The notes: generated by a model not told the origin, from the sequence alone. DNA of 45,498 nt from Rhodococcus ruber (GCF_027270735.1 NZ_JAPWIJ010000020.1:1-45498); one strand, 5' to 3'. Shown: positions 25,398 through 33,544, counted from the first letter of the stretch. Numbers and translations are program-made.

Positions 25398-25448
25398 GAA
25401 GACCAGGGCCGGTCATGGCGAGAATCACCGCGGACGTGTACCACGCGA

Positions 25449-25476
25449 CTACCTCCGGTAGTAGTACCTCCGGTAC
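25449..25476. promoter_or_regulatory. Two tandem palindromes (CTACCTCCGGTAG, GTACCTCCGGTAC) overlapping a -10 element
   Basis: 25449-25461 and 25464-25476 are 13-bp dyads differing only at the outer base pair, repeated with a 15-bp period. The second overlaps the TACCGT -10 hexamer at 25474-25479, which lies six bases before the GTG of the lprD-like gene. The layout suggests a dimeric repressor binding two sites on the same promoter. Confidence 0.65.
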
Positions 25477-25479
25477 CGT
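25474..25479 (+). promoter_or_regulatory. -10 hexamer TACCGT of the leaderless lprD-like gene
   Basis: TACCGT, six bases, then GTG at 25486; partly inside the second palindrome. Confidence 0.5.
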
Positions 25480-25485
25480 CGAAGC

Positions 25486-25887
25486 GTGACCACCTCCCGC
25501 CCGAACCGTCGACCTGCGCTGATCGCGCTGGTCGTGGTGGCAGCGGCGGTCTGTCTCGGCCTCGGCTGGTGGCAGTGGGAACGCTTCGAGTCGGTCGGTG
25601 GCAACGGCCAGAACCTGGGTTACGCGTTCCAGTGGCCCTTGTTCGCCGCGTTCGTGGTGTACGCCTACCGCAAGTTCGTCCGTCTCGAGGACGAGGATCC
25701 GGACGAAGCGGCGGTCGCGCGACCCGCCGGTCCCACCGAGGTTCCCCTGGACCTGCTTCCCCAGCGTCATGCCCCGGCGGCAGATTCGAGCGACCTCGAC
25801 GACCCAGAGGCCCGGCAACTACTCGAATACAACAGCTACCTCGCGGAGCTGAACGAATCCCGCGGGACCGACAGGAGCACCACGTGA
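25486..25887 (+). CDS. LprD-like small membrane protein
   Basis: A 133-residue membrane protein. Two hydrophobic segments (ALIALVVVAAAVCLGLGWW and AFQWPLFAAFVVYAY) are followed by a charged cytosolic tail ending with YNSYLAELNE. Segments RRPALIALV, NLGYAFQWPLFA and YLAEL match M. tuberculosis LprD (Rv1343c) as I recall it, and gene order is the same (next to the DUF3817 gene Rv1342c). No lipobox is convincing here, so membrane protein is a safer label than lipoprotein. Translation is coupled to the next gene by a GTGA overlap. Function unknown. Confidence 0.75.
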   Translation: MTTSRPNRRPALIALVVVAAAVCLGLGWWQWERFESVGGNGQNLGYAFQWPLFAAFVVYAYRKFVRLEDEDPDEAAVARPAGPTEVPLDLLPQRHAPAADSSDLDDPEARQLLEYNSYLAELNESRGTDRSTT

Positions 25888-26237
25888 GTTCGGCACCGGA
25901 GAAGGCGCAGGCATCTGCGAACAAGACCCAGAAGATCGCATCCGCGTTGCTGCGTTATCGCGTTCTGGCGTATGCCACCGGTATCTGGTTGCTGGTCCTC
26001 GTGGCCGAGATGGTCGCGAAGTACATCTTCAAGGCCGAGAACGTGCCCAATTGGATTGCCGTCGTACACGGTTGGGTCTACCTCGTGTACCTGATCCTGA
26101 CGATCGACCTCGCGATCAAGGTGCGGTGGCCCGCCGGCCGCACCATCGGCACGCTACTGGCCGGCACCATCCCGTTCCTGTCGTTCTACATCGAGCACAA
26201 GCGCACCAAGCAGATCAAAGCCGACTTCGCCGTCTGA
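25884..26237 (+). CDS. DUF3817 integral membrane protein (Rv1342c-like)
   Basis: A 117-residue membrane protein with three hydrophobic segments (VLAYATGIWLLVLVAEMVA, VVHGWVYLVYLILTIDLAI, GTLLAGTIPFLSFYI), ending in a basic tail. ENVPNWIAVVHGWVYLVY and IPFLSFYIEHKRTKQ are DUF3817 signatures. The GTG start overlaps the upstream stop, with AGGAG eight bases before it. A paralog with the same domain is at the far end of this block (44998-45369). No biochemical role is known for the family. Confidence 0.85.
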   Translation: MSSAPEKAQASANKTQKIASALLRYRVLAYATGIWLLVLVAEMVAKYIFKAENVPNWIAVVHGWVYLVYLILTIDLAIKVRWPAGRTIGTLLAGTIPFLSFYIEHKRTKQIKADFAV

Positions 26238-26239
26238 CG

Positions 26240-27049
26240 TCAGCAGCTGATCGGCTGCGCGCTCGCAGGATCGAGTGCGTTCTGCACCAACTGCTGGGCG
26301 AGCGGATCGTAGGAAATTCCTGTGTGCTCGACGACGTTGGCCGGGCAGACGTCCTGCAACACCACGTTGGTGTTTCCTGCACCGGTCAGTAGCGACGCGG
26401 TGTACGGAACGACGATCTGGTCGTAGCGGGTGACGATCGTCGTGTGCTCGATTCCCGAGACGGTGTCGCTCCCCTCGTTCAGCCTCTCCAGCACGTCGTC
26501 CTGCACCGGCGGACCTGCAGTCGGATAGTTGGGCGGCGACAGCGCGACTATCCGGGACACCGCGGCATCCCCGCCGAGGAAGCGTGCGTAGTAGCGGGGC
26601 ACCGTGCCACCCTTCGAGTGGCCGACGATCGACACCTTCTCGGCTCCCGTCGCCGCGAGGACTGAATCGACGAAACTCGACAGTTCTGCAGCGCTCTCGG
26701 GGATGGACTCGAGTGCTCCGAGCGCGGGCACCGGCCCGGTGTTGCCGTAGTCGATCGCGAACACGCAGTACCCGGCATCGGCCAACTTAGGCGACAAGGA
26801 CGCCCAGTTGTCGTACGAGTTCTCCAGGAAGCCGTGTACCAGCACCACCGGTTCCGGGTGCTGCGCACTCGGGACGCACGAGTAATCGTTGGAGCCGGCA
26901 GGCGTCACTCCCGGGTGCGCGATCGAATAGGCGAACGCCTCGGCGAACGAGCCTGCTGCGGGTGCGGCCGAGGCCGGGATACCCGTCAGGAACAACGCGC
27001 CGGCTGCGAGTGCAACCGACGTACGCCCCAGCATTGCGCGCGCCCGCAC
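26240..27049 (-). CDS. Secreted class 2-type triacylglycerol lipase / esterase
   Basis: A 269-residue alpha/beta hydrolase with an N-terminal signal peptide (TSVALAAGALFLTGIPASAAPA, cleavage probably after ASA or SAA). EPVVLVHGFLEN forms the oxyanion-hole strand, and GHSKGGTVPRYYARFL carries the nucleophilic Ser in a GxSxG motif. Four Cys (YSCVPS, GYCVF, QDVCPAN and the C-terminal Cys) could form disulfides in the mature protein. The family hydrolyses short to long acyl esters outside the cell. GTG 27049 starts three bases after the rdgB stop; ATG 27034 is an alternative. Probably co-transcribed with rph-rdgB. It is not part of the M. tuberculosis version of this block that I remember. Confidence 0.85.
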   Translation of the reverse strand: MRARAMLGRTSVALAAGALFLTGIPASAAPAAGSFAEAFAYSIAHPGVTPAGSNDYSCVPSAQHPEPVVLVHGFLENSYDNWASLSPKLADAGYCVFAIDYGNTGPVPALGALESIPESAAELSSFVDSVLAATGAEKVSIVGHSKGGTVPRYYARFLGGDAAVSRIVALSPPNYPTAGPPVQDDVLERLNEGSDTVSGIEHTTIVTRYDQIVVPYTASLLTGAGNTNVVLQDVCPANVVEHTGISYDPLAQQLVQNALDPASAQPISC

Positions 27050-27052
27050 GAG

Positions 27053-27667
27053 CTACCGCCCCGTCAGTTCTTCGAGCGCCGGAAGGAGCTTGCGTAGCGC
27101 GCGGCCACGGTGCGAAGCCGCGTCCTTCTCGTCCGCGCTCAGCTGCGCCGCACTGCGGCCGTCGCCTTCGGGAACGAAGATCGGGTCGTAGCCGAAACCG
27201 TTCTCGCCCAACGACTCTCGCCCTACCGCGCCCCGCCATTCCCCACGGACCACGGTCTCGGCTGCACCCGGCACCACCAACGCGCAGGCCGATACGAATG
27301 CGGCCCCGCGGCGCTCGTCGGGCGTGTCCGTCAACTGCGCCAGCACCAGCGCGGTATTGGCCTCGTCCTGCCCGTGAGTACCCGACCAGCGAGCCGACAG
27401 CACCCCGGGCATCGCGTTGAGTGCATCGATCTCGATTCCGGAATCGTCTGCAACACAAGCCAATCCGGTGGCCGCGGCTCCGTCGCGGGCCTTCGCGAGC
27501 GCATTCTCCTCGAAGGTCGCTCCGGTCTCGGGTGCCTCAGGGAAAGGGGGCACCTCGTCGAGACCGATCAAGTCGATACCGACGAGGCCGGCGGCGTCGA
27601 GAACCCGCCGTAGTTCACGCAGCTTCTTCGCGTTACGGCTTGCTACCAGGAGCTTGGTATCAGGCAC
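27053..27667 (-). CDS. rdgB: XTP/dITP diphosphatase (RdgB/HAM1 family)
   Basis: A 204-residue house-cleaning pyrophosphatase that hydrolyses dITP, XTP and related purine nucleotides to monophosphate plus PPi. Signatures in order: LLVASRNAKKLRELRR at the N-terminus, FEENALAKARDGA, ADDSGIEIDALNAMPGVLSARW (metal-binding Asp pair), and GENGFGYDPIFVP, then SHRGRALRKL. The start overlaps the rph stop by 8 bases. Counterpart of Rv1341. Confidence 0.95.
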   Translation of the reverse strand: MPDTKLLVASRNAKKLRELRRVLDAAGLVGIDLIGLDEVPPFPEAPETGATFEENALAKARDGAAATGLACVADDSGIEIDALNAMPGVLSARWSGTHGQDEANTALVLAQLTDTPDERRGAAFVSACALVVPGAAETVVRGEWRGAVGRESLGENGFGYDPIFVPEGDGRSAAQLSADEKDAASHRGRALRKLLPALEELTGR

Positions 27668-28445
27668 CGAATTTCTTCTTCGATCCCGCGGCGGCCGGCT
27701 CGGGCAGATCGCCCGGGTACGGCAGCGCCAGAGCTTCCTTCTGAACCTCGAACAACTTCTCGATGCCGACGAACGCGGAGTCGAGCAACTTGTCGAGTGT
27801 GGTGCGCGGGAAGGTCGCGCCTTCTCCGGTGCCTTGAATTTCCACCAGGGTGCCGGTGTCGGTGGCGACCACGTTCATGTCGACCTCGGCGCGTGAATCC
27901 TCTTCGTACGGCAGGTCGAGACGCACCCGTCCGTCGACGACGCCGACGCTGACCGCGGCGATCATGCACGAGATCGGCTGCGGATCGGCGAGGCGTCCCG
28001 CTGCCCGCAGGTAGGTGACGGCGTCGTTGAGCGCTACGAACGCTCCGGTGACGGCAGCAGTTCGGGTGCCGCCGTCTGCCTGGAGTACATCGCAGTCGAG
28101 TGCGATGGTGTTCTCACCGATGGCGGCCAGATCGATGCAGGCACGCAGTGAACGTCCGACCAAGCGAGAGATCTCCTGGGTGCGTCCGCCGACCTTGCCC
28201 TTGACGGACTCGCGGCCGTTGCGGGTATGCGTCGCGGCGGGAAGCATCGCGTATTCGGCGGTGAGCCAACCGAGGCCGGATCCCTTTCGCCAACGCGGCA
28301 CGCCCTCCTCGACGCTGGCCGTGCACATCACCCTGGTGTTGCCGAACTCGACCAGCACCGACCCTGCTGGATGGCTGGTGAATCCACGGGTGATCTTGAT
28401 GTTGCGGAGTTCGTCGTCCGCCCTGCCGTCTTCTCGTCTGGACAC
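27660..28445 (-). CDS. rph: Ribonuclease PH
   Basis: A 261-residue phosphorolytic 3'-5' exoribonuclease that trims tRNA 3' ends. Family features are GSVLVEFGNTRVMCTASVE, WLTAEYAMLPAATHTR, RTQEISRLVGRSLRACID (phosphate-binding Arg residues) and DCDVLQADGGTRTAAVTG, with the Asp-rich YEEDSRAEVDMNVV in the C-terminal half. The GTG start at 28445 lies seven bases after TAGGCT, so rph-rdgB (and possibly the lipase) probably has its own leaderless promoter in the 21-base gap behind the MBL gene. Counterpart of Rv1340. Confidence 0.95.
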   Translation of the reverse strand: MSRREDGRADDELRNIKITRGFTSHPAGSVLVEFGNTRVMCTASVEEGVPRWRKGSGLGWLTAEYAMLPAATHTRNGRESVKGKVGGRTQEISRLVGRSLRACIDLAAIGENTIALDCDVLQADGGTRTAAVTGAFVALNDAVTYLRAAGRLADPQPISCMIAAVSVGVVDGRVRLDLPYEEDSRAEVDMNVVATDTGTLVEIQGTGEGATFPRTTLDKLLDSAFVGIEKLFEVQKEALALPYPGDLPEPAAAGSKKKFGA

Positions 28446-28452
28446 GACTCGA

Positions 28453-28458
28453 AGCCTA
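28453..28458 (-). promoter_or_regulatory. -10 hexamer TAGGCT of leaderless rph
   Basis: Minus-strand TAGGCT, seven bases, then GTG at 28445. Confidence 0.45.
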
Positions 28459-28466
28459 GCGCGTCC

Positions 28467-29225
28467 TCAGACGGTGAATACGTCCCCCGGAAGAACGGCA
28501 TGCACCGGTCCACTGAACTCCGCTTTGGCCTCGGCGATGACGTCCTCGCGAGACGTCCACGGCGGAATGTGAGTGAGCAGCAATTCGCCGACCCCGGCCT
28601 CGCGAGCGATTCGGCCGGCCTCGGTTCCGGACAGATGCACGCCCTCGGGTCGCTCGGGACTGTCGGTCCACGATGCCTCGCACAGGAACACATCGGCTCC
28701 ATGCGCCAGATCCCGCACCGCCTGACACATTCCCGTGTCGCCGCTGTATGTGAAGGTGCGGCCCTCACCGGTGGTGATCCGCATGCCGTACGACTCCGGC
28801 GGATGGAACACTTGCCGCGTCAGAATCGACAACTTGCCGAACTCCACGGTGCGGCCGTCCACCCAGCGTCGCAGGTCGATCGTGTCGGACATATCGTCGA
28901 TCTGCCCGCCGCACTCGGCCGAGGCGACTCCGAGCCGGAACGCCGTGTCCTTCGGCCCGTAGACGATCGCTCGACCCTCCGGCGGGTTCGGATGGTAGCG
29001 ACGCCACACCAGCAGACCTGGAACGTCGAGGCAGTGATCGGCGTGCAGATGCGAGAGCAGAACACTCACATCCCCCGGGTCGGCGTAACGCTGCAACGCC
29101 CCGAGCACGCCGGGACCGAAGTCGAGAACGACCGGAGCGGTCTCCTCTTCTTCCAGCAAGTAGCCCGACGCGGGTGAATCGGGTCCGGACACGCTGCCCG
29201 AACATCCCAGGACGGTAATTCGCAT
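28467..29225 (-). CDS. MBL-fold metallohydrolase, Rv1339-type cyclic-nucleotide phosphodiesterase
   Basis: A 252-residue metallo-beta-lactamase-fold protein. The metal motif is LLSHLHADHCLD (HxHxDH), with further ligands in YSGDTGM (Asp) and LLTHIPPW (His). RITVLGCSGSVSGPDSPASGYLL is the N-terminus typical of the Rv1339 family, which is reported to degrade cyclic nucleotides; RNase Z-like activity is the older alternative assignment. ATG 29225 begins MRITVLG as in homologues; ATG 29234 is three codons earlier. In M. tuberculosis it is also directly upstream of rph. Confidence 0.85.
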   Translation of the reverse strand: MRITVLGCSGSVSGPDSPASGYLLEEEETAPVVLDFGPGVLGALQRYADPGDVSVLLSHLHADHCLDVPGLLVWRRYHPNPPEGRAIVYGPKDTAFRLGVASAECGGQIDDMSDTIDLRRWVDGRTVEFGKLSILTRQVFHPPESYGMRITTGEGRTFTYSGDTGMCQAVRDLAHGADVFLCEASWTDSPERPEGVHLSGTEAGRIAREAGVGELLLTHIPPWTSREDVIAEAKAEFSGPVHAVLPGDVFTV

Positions 29226-29337
29226 GAAAGCCATGCTGCCACGCCGAGCGCATCACCAGAAACGTTCGGGCAGTATTCACAGCGCGAGTCGGCGAAATTC
29301 ACCAGCGACGACAGGTGTGTCTGCAGTTACCTCGCAC

Positions 29338-29964
29338 CTACGGAGTGAGCCGATCGAGCGATTTCGCGCGCGCCCTCTCGGCGCGTGCATCGGCCGACAA
29401 CAGTCGAGCCGCGATCACTCCGCCCACCGCACCGAACAGGTGTCCCTGCCACGAGATGTTCGGATCACTCGGGAGCACGCCCCACAGGGCGCTGCCGTAC
29501 AGCACGAACACCACCACGCCGATCGCAAGTTGCCCGAGCTTGCGCGTGAAGAAGCCCCGCACCAACAGGTATGCGATGAACCCGAAGATCAGGATCGACG
29601 CGCCGATCGTGTCCCCTGGCCCGGCCGTCAACCACGTACCGAAGCCGCCGACGACCCAGATGATCCCGGTGGCAGCCAGACCACGCGCCATACCGGACAG
29701 CAACACCAGAAACCCCAGCACCAGGATCGGGAGGGTGTTCGCGATCAAATGCTGCCAGTCGTCGTGCAGCACGGGTGCGAACAGAATGCCCCACAATCCT
29801 TCGACCGAACGCGGCTCGATGCCGTTGCGTTCGAGCCTCGACCCGCTGGCCACATCGATGACCTCGATGACCCACAGCAATGCGGTGAATGCTCCGACGA
29901 CAATGGCGGCCTGCATCCAGATCGGCCGTTCACGTTCGCTCGGAAGATTGCCGATATCACTCAT
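29338..29964 (-). CDS. Rhomboid-family intramembrane protein (Rv1337-like)
   Basis: A 208-residue polytopic membrane protein with six or so helices. DDWQHLIANTLPILVLG contains the family's HxxxN on helix 2. TIGASILIFGFIAYLL carries the GxS motif of the nucleophilic Ser, and SWQGHLFGAVGGVIAA contains the catalytic His. ATG 29964 has GGAGGCGATC just before it; the frame extends far upstream only as out-of-frame sequence of the P1 peptidase. Likely substrates are single-pass membrane proteins, none identifiable here. Confidence 0.88.
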   Translation of the reverse strand: MSDIGNLPSERERPIWMQAAIVVGAFTALLWVIEVIDVASGSRLERNGIEPRSVEGLWGILFAPVLHDDWQHLIANTLPILVLGFLVLLSGMARGLAATGIIWVVGGFGTWLTAGPGDTIGASILIFGFIAYLLVRGFFTRKLGQLAIGVVVFVLYGSALWGVLPSDPNISWQGHLFGAVGGVIAARLLSADARAERARAKSLDRLTP

Positions 29965-30023
29965 GATCGCCTCCAACCTCGGTTCCTCCACGGTACCGGT
30001 CAGGGACGGGTCGAGACCGGCCC

Positions 30024-31109
30024 TCAGGTGCGCGACGCAGCGAACGCCGACGGGAAGATCTGGCGGTACGTAGGGATGCCGGCCACCGAGGTGGCGTCGA
30101 GCAGCGCACGCACGATGGCCCGCTCGACGACGATCGCCGCGGCTTCTGTGACCGCCGACAGCACCGGCAGCTCCGCCGAGAACGCGGCGGGAACCGAGGA
30201 CTCGGGGGTGACAGCTCTGGTGCCCGTGGACACGGCAAAGATCGTGTCGCCGTCGAGGGGCGAGTGCGCAGGCCTGATGGCCCGAGCAAGACCGTCGTGA
30301 CCCGCGACGGCAATCCTCTTGCACGACGCCGACGACAGTGTCGCGTCGGTGGCAACCACACCGATCGTGGTGTTCAGGGCAGTGCCCTTGGGTTCGAGCG
30401 CCAGCGCGGTCCACACCTCGTTGACGTCGGGCTTGCGCATACCGAACGCTGCCGGTCCGAGTGTGCCGGTGCCCCACAACAGTCCGGTGCGGGGGTCGAA
30501 CACCGCACCCACCGGATTGGCGACCATCAACGCCGCGACCGTGACCCCGTCGGCCGGTCCGCCCTCGATCACCGTGCTCGCGGTGCCCACGCCGCCCTTG
30601 AGCACTCCGGCACGAGCACCGACTCCTGCCCCGACCGATCCCGTCGCGAATTCGGTCGCCGCTGCTGCTGCCGCGAGATAGCCGAACTCCGCCGTCGGCC
30701 GGGAAGTCCACTCACCGACCGGAAGATCGAAGATCACCGCGGCCGGCACGATCGGAACGACGTGATCGGGGCTGCCCATCGGAATGCCCTGACCGTGCTC
30801 TTCCAGCCATCGCATGACGCCGTCTGCGGCCGCGAGCCCGTACGCACTGCCCGCGGTCAGCAGGATCGCATTGACATGCTGCACGGAATGGCTCGGATCG
30901 AGCAGATCGGTCTCACGCGTTCCCGGCCCGCCGCCGCGGACGTCGACTGCGGCCGTCGCTCCACCGAGCGCGCGCACCACGGTGGCACCGGTGGCCGAAC
31001 CGGATCCCATCGTGGCGTCGTCGTCGAGTTCATGATGGTGACCGACCAGAAGACCTGCCACGTCGGTCAGGGAGTCCCGCGGTCCGGGGTTGAAGAAGGC
31101 TGCGGTCAC
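30024..31109 (-). CDS. P1-family (DmpA/BapA-type) N-terminal nucleophile peptidase
   Basis: A 361-residue member of the P1 peptidase family (Rv1333-like), which self-cleaves to alpha and beta chains and acts as an aminopeptidase or amidase. The N-terminus reads SLTDVAGLLVGHHHELDD, the GVDVRGGGPGTRETDLL region is present (VDVRGGGPGTRETD), and GSAYGLAAADGVMRWLEE is the substrate-binding signature. The expected cleavage/nucleophile neighbourhood is around DATLSSASCKRIA. GTG 31109 follows AGGA, nine bases after the DUF2017 stop, so the two are co-transcribed. Confidence 0.88.
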   Translation of the reverse strand: MTAAFFNPGPRDSLTDVAGLLVGHHHELDDDATMGSGSATGATVVRALGGATAAVDVRGGGPGTRETDLLDPSHSVQHVNAILLTAGSAYGLAAADGVMRWLEEHGQGIPMGSPDHVVPIVPAAVIFDLPVGEWTSRPTAEFGYLAAAAAATEFATGSVGAGVGARAGVLKGGVGTASTVIEGGPADGVTVAALMVANPVGAVFDPRTGLLWGTGTLGPAAFGMRKPDVNEVWTALALEPKGTALNTTIGVVATDATLSSASCKRIAVAGHDGLARAIRPAHSPLDGDTIFAVSTGTRAVTPESSVPAAFSAELPVLSAVTEAAAIVVERAIVRALLDATSVAGIPTYRQIFPSAFAASRT

Positions 31110-31118
31110 GCGCGCGTC

Positions 31119-31688
31119 CTAGGGAATGAGGACCTGTACGAGTGAATCCTGCATCCAGGTCAGCCAGTGGTACACATCGAGATGCGGAGCGCGAGGATCA
31201 CCCTCGTCGAGGACGTCCGGTGTGTCCGCACTGATCCCCAGCGTCGTGCCGAGCGCCAGCCTCACGTCGTTGAGGCCGGTCAACCATGCATCCGCTTGCT
31301 CCTGGGTCAGCACGATCTTGCCACCGGACTCGGGAAGCGTGGCCAGGATCATCGATCCGGCCGCCAACTTCTCGTCGATGATCTCGGGCTCGTGGAGGCC
31401 ACGCAGAGCACCGTTGAGGTCGGTCGGATCCTCCTCGTCGCGGCTGGGATCGGCGCGGTGGAAGTCCGGAAGCAGCCGTGCCAGCGCGGCATCGTCGGGC
31501 GGAGTGTTGTGGCCGGTACGCAGACCGGTCAGTGCGGCCAGCTCGTCGGTGGGTGCGCCGGCGGATCGATCGCGCAGCAGTCCCAGTACCGAGCCGACGA
31601 GAGACCGGAGCACTGCTGCCTCACGCGCGTCGATCTCGGATTTGATCTTGACCCCGGACAGCGAATTCCGTCTCGTCCACGTGCGCAC
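31119..31688 (-). CDS. DUF2017 protein (Rv1332-like)
   Basis: A 189-residue soluble, helical protein. Features are an N-terminal MRTWTRR, EAAVLRSLVGSVLGLLRDR, and a C-terminal YHWLTWMQDSLVQVLIP, all typical of DUF2017. It always lies next to clpS in related actinobacteria as far as I know, suggesting a link to Clp-dependent proteolysis (inference). Its GTG start is 39 bases after the clpS stop. Confidence 0.85.
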   Translation of the reverse strand: MRTWTRRNSLSGVKIKSEIDAREAAVLRSLVGSVLGLLRDRSAGAPTDELAALTGLRTGHNTPPDDAALARLLPDFHRADPSRDEEDPTDLNGALRGLHEPEIIDEKLAAGSMILATLPESGGKIVLTQEQADAWLTGLNDVRLALGTTLGISADTPDVLDEGDPRAPHLDVYHWLTWMQDSLVQVLIP

Positions 31689-31727
31689 TGTTGCTGATGT
31701 CCTGTCTGACGGAGAGGTGGTGAGCTA

Positions 31728-32087
31728 CTACTTGTCCTGCTGCATCGTGGCCCACAGACCAGCCGCGTGCAGGCGTCGAACATCGTTCTCCATTGCGTCG
31801 CGCTCACCGCTCGACACGACGGCTTTGCCCTCGGAGTGCACCTGCATCATCAGCTCGGTGGCCTTGGCCTTGCTGTAACCGAAGAGCTTCTGGAACACGT
31901 ATGTCACGTAGTGCATCAGGTTGACCGGGTCGTCCCACACGATCGTCACCCACGGAGTGTCGTGTGACTCGTCGGCAGCAACGGCCTCGGTCTGGGCCGG
32001 AACCGCTTGCGGTGACGCTGCGACAACCTCACCTGCCGAGACGCTGTCCACGGGCAGAAGCGTTCCATCCACCGTCAACCAAGGCAT
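31728..32087 (-). CDS. clpS: ATP-dependent Clp protease adaptor ClpS
   Basis: A 119-residue N-recognin that delivers N-degron substrates to ClpC/ClpAP. The core TPWVTIVWDDPVNLMHYVTY is the conserved ligand pocket (Asn/Asp of DDPVN and a Met gate), followed by QVHSEGKAVVSSGERDAME and GLWATMQQDK, the Clp-binding end. A roughly 45-residue Ala/Pro/Glu-rich N-terminal tail is longer than usual. ATG 32087 is chosen over GTG 32093 because it lies exactly six bases after a TACCCT -10 hexamer; GTG would begin right at the hexamer. Confidence 0.93.
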   Translation of the reverse strand: MPWLTVDGTLLPVDSVSAGEVVAASPQAVPAQTEAVAADESHDTPWVTIVWDDPVNLMHYVTYVFQKLFGYSKAKATELMMQVHSEGKAVVSSGERDAMENDVRRLHAAGLWATMQQDK

Positions 32088-32093
32088 GTCCAC

Positions 32094-32099
32094 AGGGTA
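32094..32099 (-). promoter_or_regulatory. -10 hexamer TACCCT of leaderless clpS
   Basis: Minus-strand TACCCT, GTGGAC, then ATG at 32087. It decides the start codon of clpS. Confidence 0.55.
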
Positions 32100-32140
32100 C
32101 GGCGTGTCGGGCCAGCGTCACACGCTCGCCCCTGCGCTCG

Positions 32141-32146
32141 TAGTGT
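32141..32146 (+). promoter_or_regulatory. -10 hexamer TAGTGT of leaderless pncB
   Basis: TAGTGT, seven bases, then GTG at 32154. The GTG at 32145 lies inside the hexamer and cannot be the start of this transcript. Confidence 0.5.
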
Positions 32147-32153
32147 GGGCGAG

Positions 32154-33494
32154 GTGAGCAACGACGCGACCACAGATCACGCGATTTTCACCGACGACGT
32201 CAGTACCGCGCTGCTGACCGATCAGTACGAGTACACGATGCTCTCGGCCGCTCTGGCCAGCGGCAACGCAGATCGTGTCTGCAGCTTCGAGGTATTCGCA
32301 CGAAGACTGCCCGCGGGCCGCCGGTACGGAGTTCTCGCGGGCACCGGCCGCGTACTCGACGCCATCGCGCGCTTTCGTTTCGGCCCGGACGAGCTGCGTA
32401 TCGTGGCCGAATTTCTCGACGCCGACACTGTCGAATGGCTGCGCAACTACCGATTCACCGGCGACATCGACGGCTATCGCGAAGGGGAGCTGTACTTTCC
32501 CGGCTCCCCCGTGCTGACCGTCCGCGGAACCTTCGCCGAGTGCGTCGTCCTCGAAACCCTGGTGCTGTCCATCCTCAATCACGACAGTGCGATCGCATCG
32601 GCGGCAGCACGGATGGTGGCGTCCGCGAAGTCCAGGCCGATCATCGAGATGGGATCGCGTCGAACCCACGAGGAAGCGGCCGTCGCCGCATCGCGAGCGG
32701 CGTACCTCGCCGGGTTCACCGCGACCTCCAACCTCGAAGCCGTACGCCGGCACGGCGTCCCCGGAGCAGGCACGTCGGCTCATGCGTTCACCCTGCTGCA
32801 CACCACCGCCGACGGTCCGGACGAACGGTCCGCGTTCGCGGCGCAGGTGCGAGCACTCGGCGTGAGCACCACACTGCTCGTCGACACCTACGACATCACC
32901 CAGGGCGTCGCCAACGCCATCGAGGTGGCCGGACCCGAACTCGGCGGGGTGCGCATCGACTCCGGCGACCTCGGAGTGCTCGCGCGACAGGTTCGCGACC
33001 AGCTGGACGCTCTGGGTGCGCCGAAGACCAGGATCGTCGTTTCGGGCGACCTCGACGAGTACGCCATCGCCGCACTGCGGGCCGAACCAGTGGACTCCTA
33101 CGGCGTCGGTACGTCGCTGGTCACCGGTTCCGGTGCCCCGACGGCAGGCATGGTCTACAAGCTGGTCACTGTCGACGGCATCCCCGTCGCCAAGCGCAGC
33201 AGTCACAAGGAATCGCGCGGGGGCACCAAGGCCGCCGTACGAACTGCGCGCAGTACCGGCACCGCCGTCGAGGAGGTCGTGCACCCGTTCGGCTCTCCCC
33301 CGACCGTCGGCGACGATGTGACGGTGGAGACGTTGACCACGCCGTTGGTCCGCGCCGGCGAGCGCGTCCCCGGCCTGCCGACCCTGGCCGATGGCCGTGA
33401 ACTACTGGCCGGGCGCCTGGTCAGCCTTCCCTGGGAGGGCCTGAAATTGTCCCAGGGCGAACCAGCGATACCCACCCGCTTCGTGGAAGGCTAG
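32154..33494 (+). CDS. pncB: Nicotinate phosphoribosyltransferase
   Basis: A 446-residue enzyme that makes nicotinate mononucleotide from nicotinate and PRPP in the NAD salvage (Preiss-Handler) pathway. Recognised by LLTDQYEYTMLSAAL at the N-terminus, FEVFARRLPAGRRYGVLAG, EMGSRRTHEEAA with the autophosphorylated His region, LLVDTYDI, and VRIDSGDLG with the phosphoribosyl-binding Asp. YGVGTSLVTGSGAP is the substrate-binding loop. Divergent from clpS, with both start codons placed by -10 hexamers. Counterpart of Rv1330c. Confidence 0.95.
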   Translation: MSNDATTDHAIFTDDVSTALLTDQYEYTMLSAALASGNADRVCSFEVFARRLPAGRRYGVLAGTGRVLDAIARFRFGPDELRIVAEFLDADTVEWLRNYRFTGDIDGYREGELYFPGSPVLTVRGTFAECVVLETLVLSILNHDSAIASAAARMVASAKSRPIIEMGSRRTHEEAAVAASRAAYLAGFTATSNLEAVRRHGVPGAGTSAHAFTLLHTTADGPDERSAFAAQVRALGVSTTLLVDTYDITQGVANAIEVAGPELGGVRIDSGDLGVLARQVRDQLDALGAPKTRIVVSGDLDEYAIAALRAEPVDSYGVGTSLVTGSGAPTAGMVYKLVTVDGIPVAKRSSHKESRGGTKAAVRTARSTGTAVEEVVHPFGSPPTVGDDVTVETLTTPLVRAGERVPGLPTLADGRELLAGRLVSLPWEGLKLSQGEPAIPTRFVEG

Positions 33495-33532
33495 GGGCGG
33501 TGTCGATGCCGAACCCGGTGGGCAATCGGCAG

Positions 33533-33538
33533 TAGTCT
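33533..33538 (+). promoter_or_regulatory. -10 hexamer TAGTCT of leaderless dinG
   Basis: TAGTCT, TCTTCG, then GTG at 33545; identical hexamer and spacing to bcp. Confidence 0.6.
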
Positions 33539-33544
33539 TCTTCG

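Noticed and set aside
29965..30711. Upstream extension of the rhomboid frame
   Set aside because: It is an out-of-frame shadow of the P1 peptidase; ATG 29964 has a clear GGAGG.
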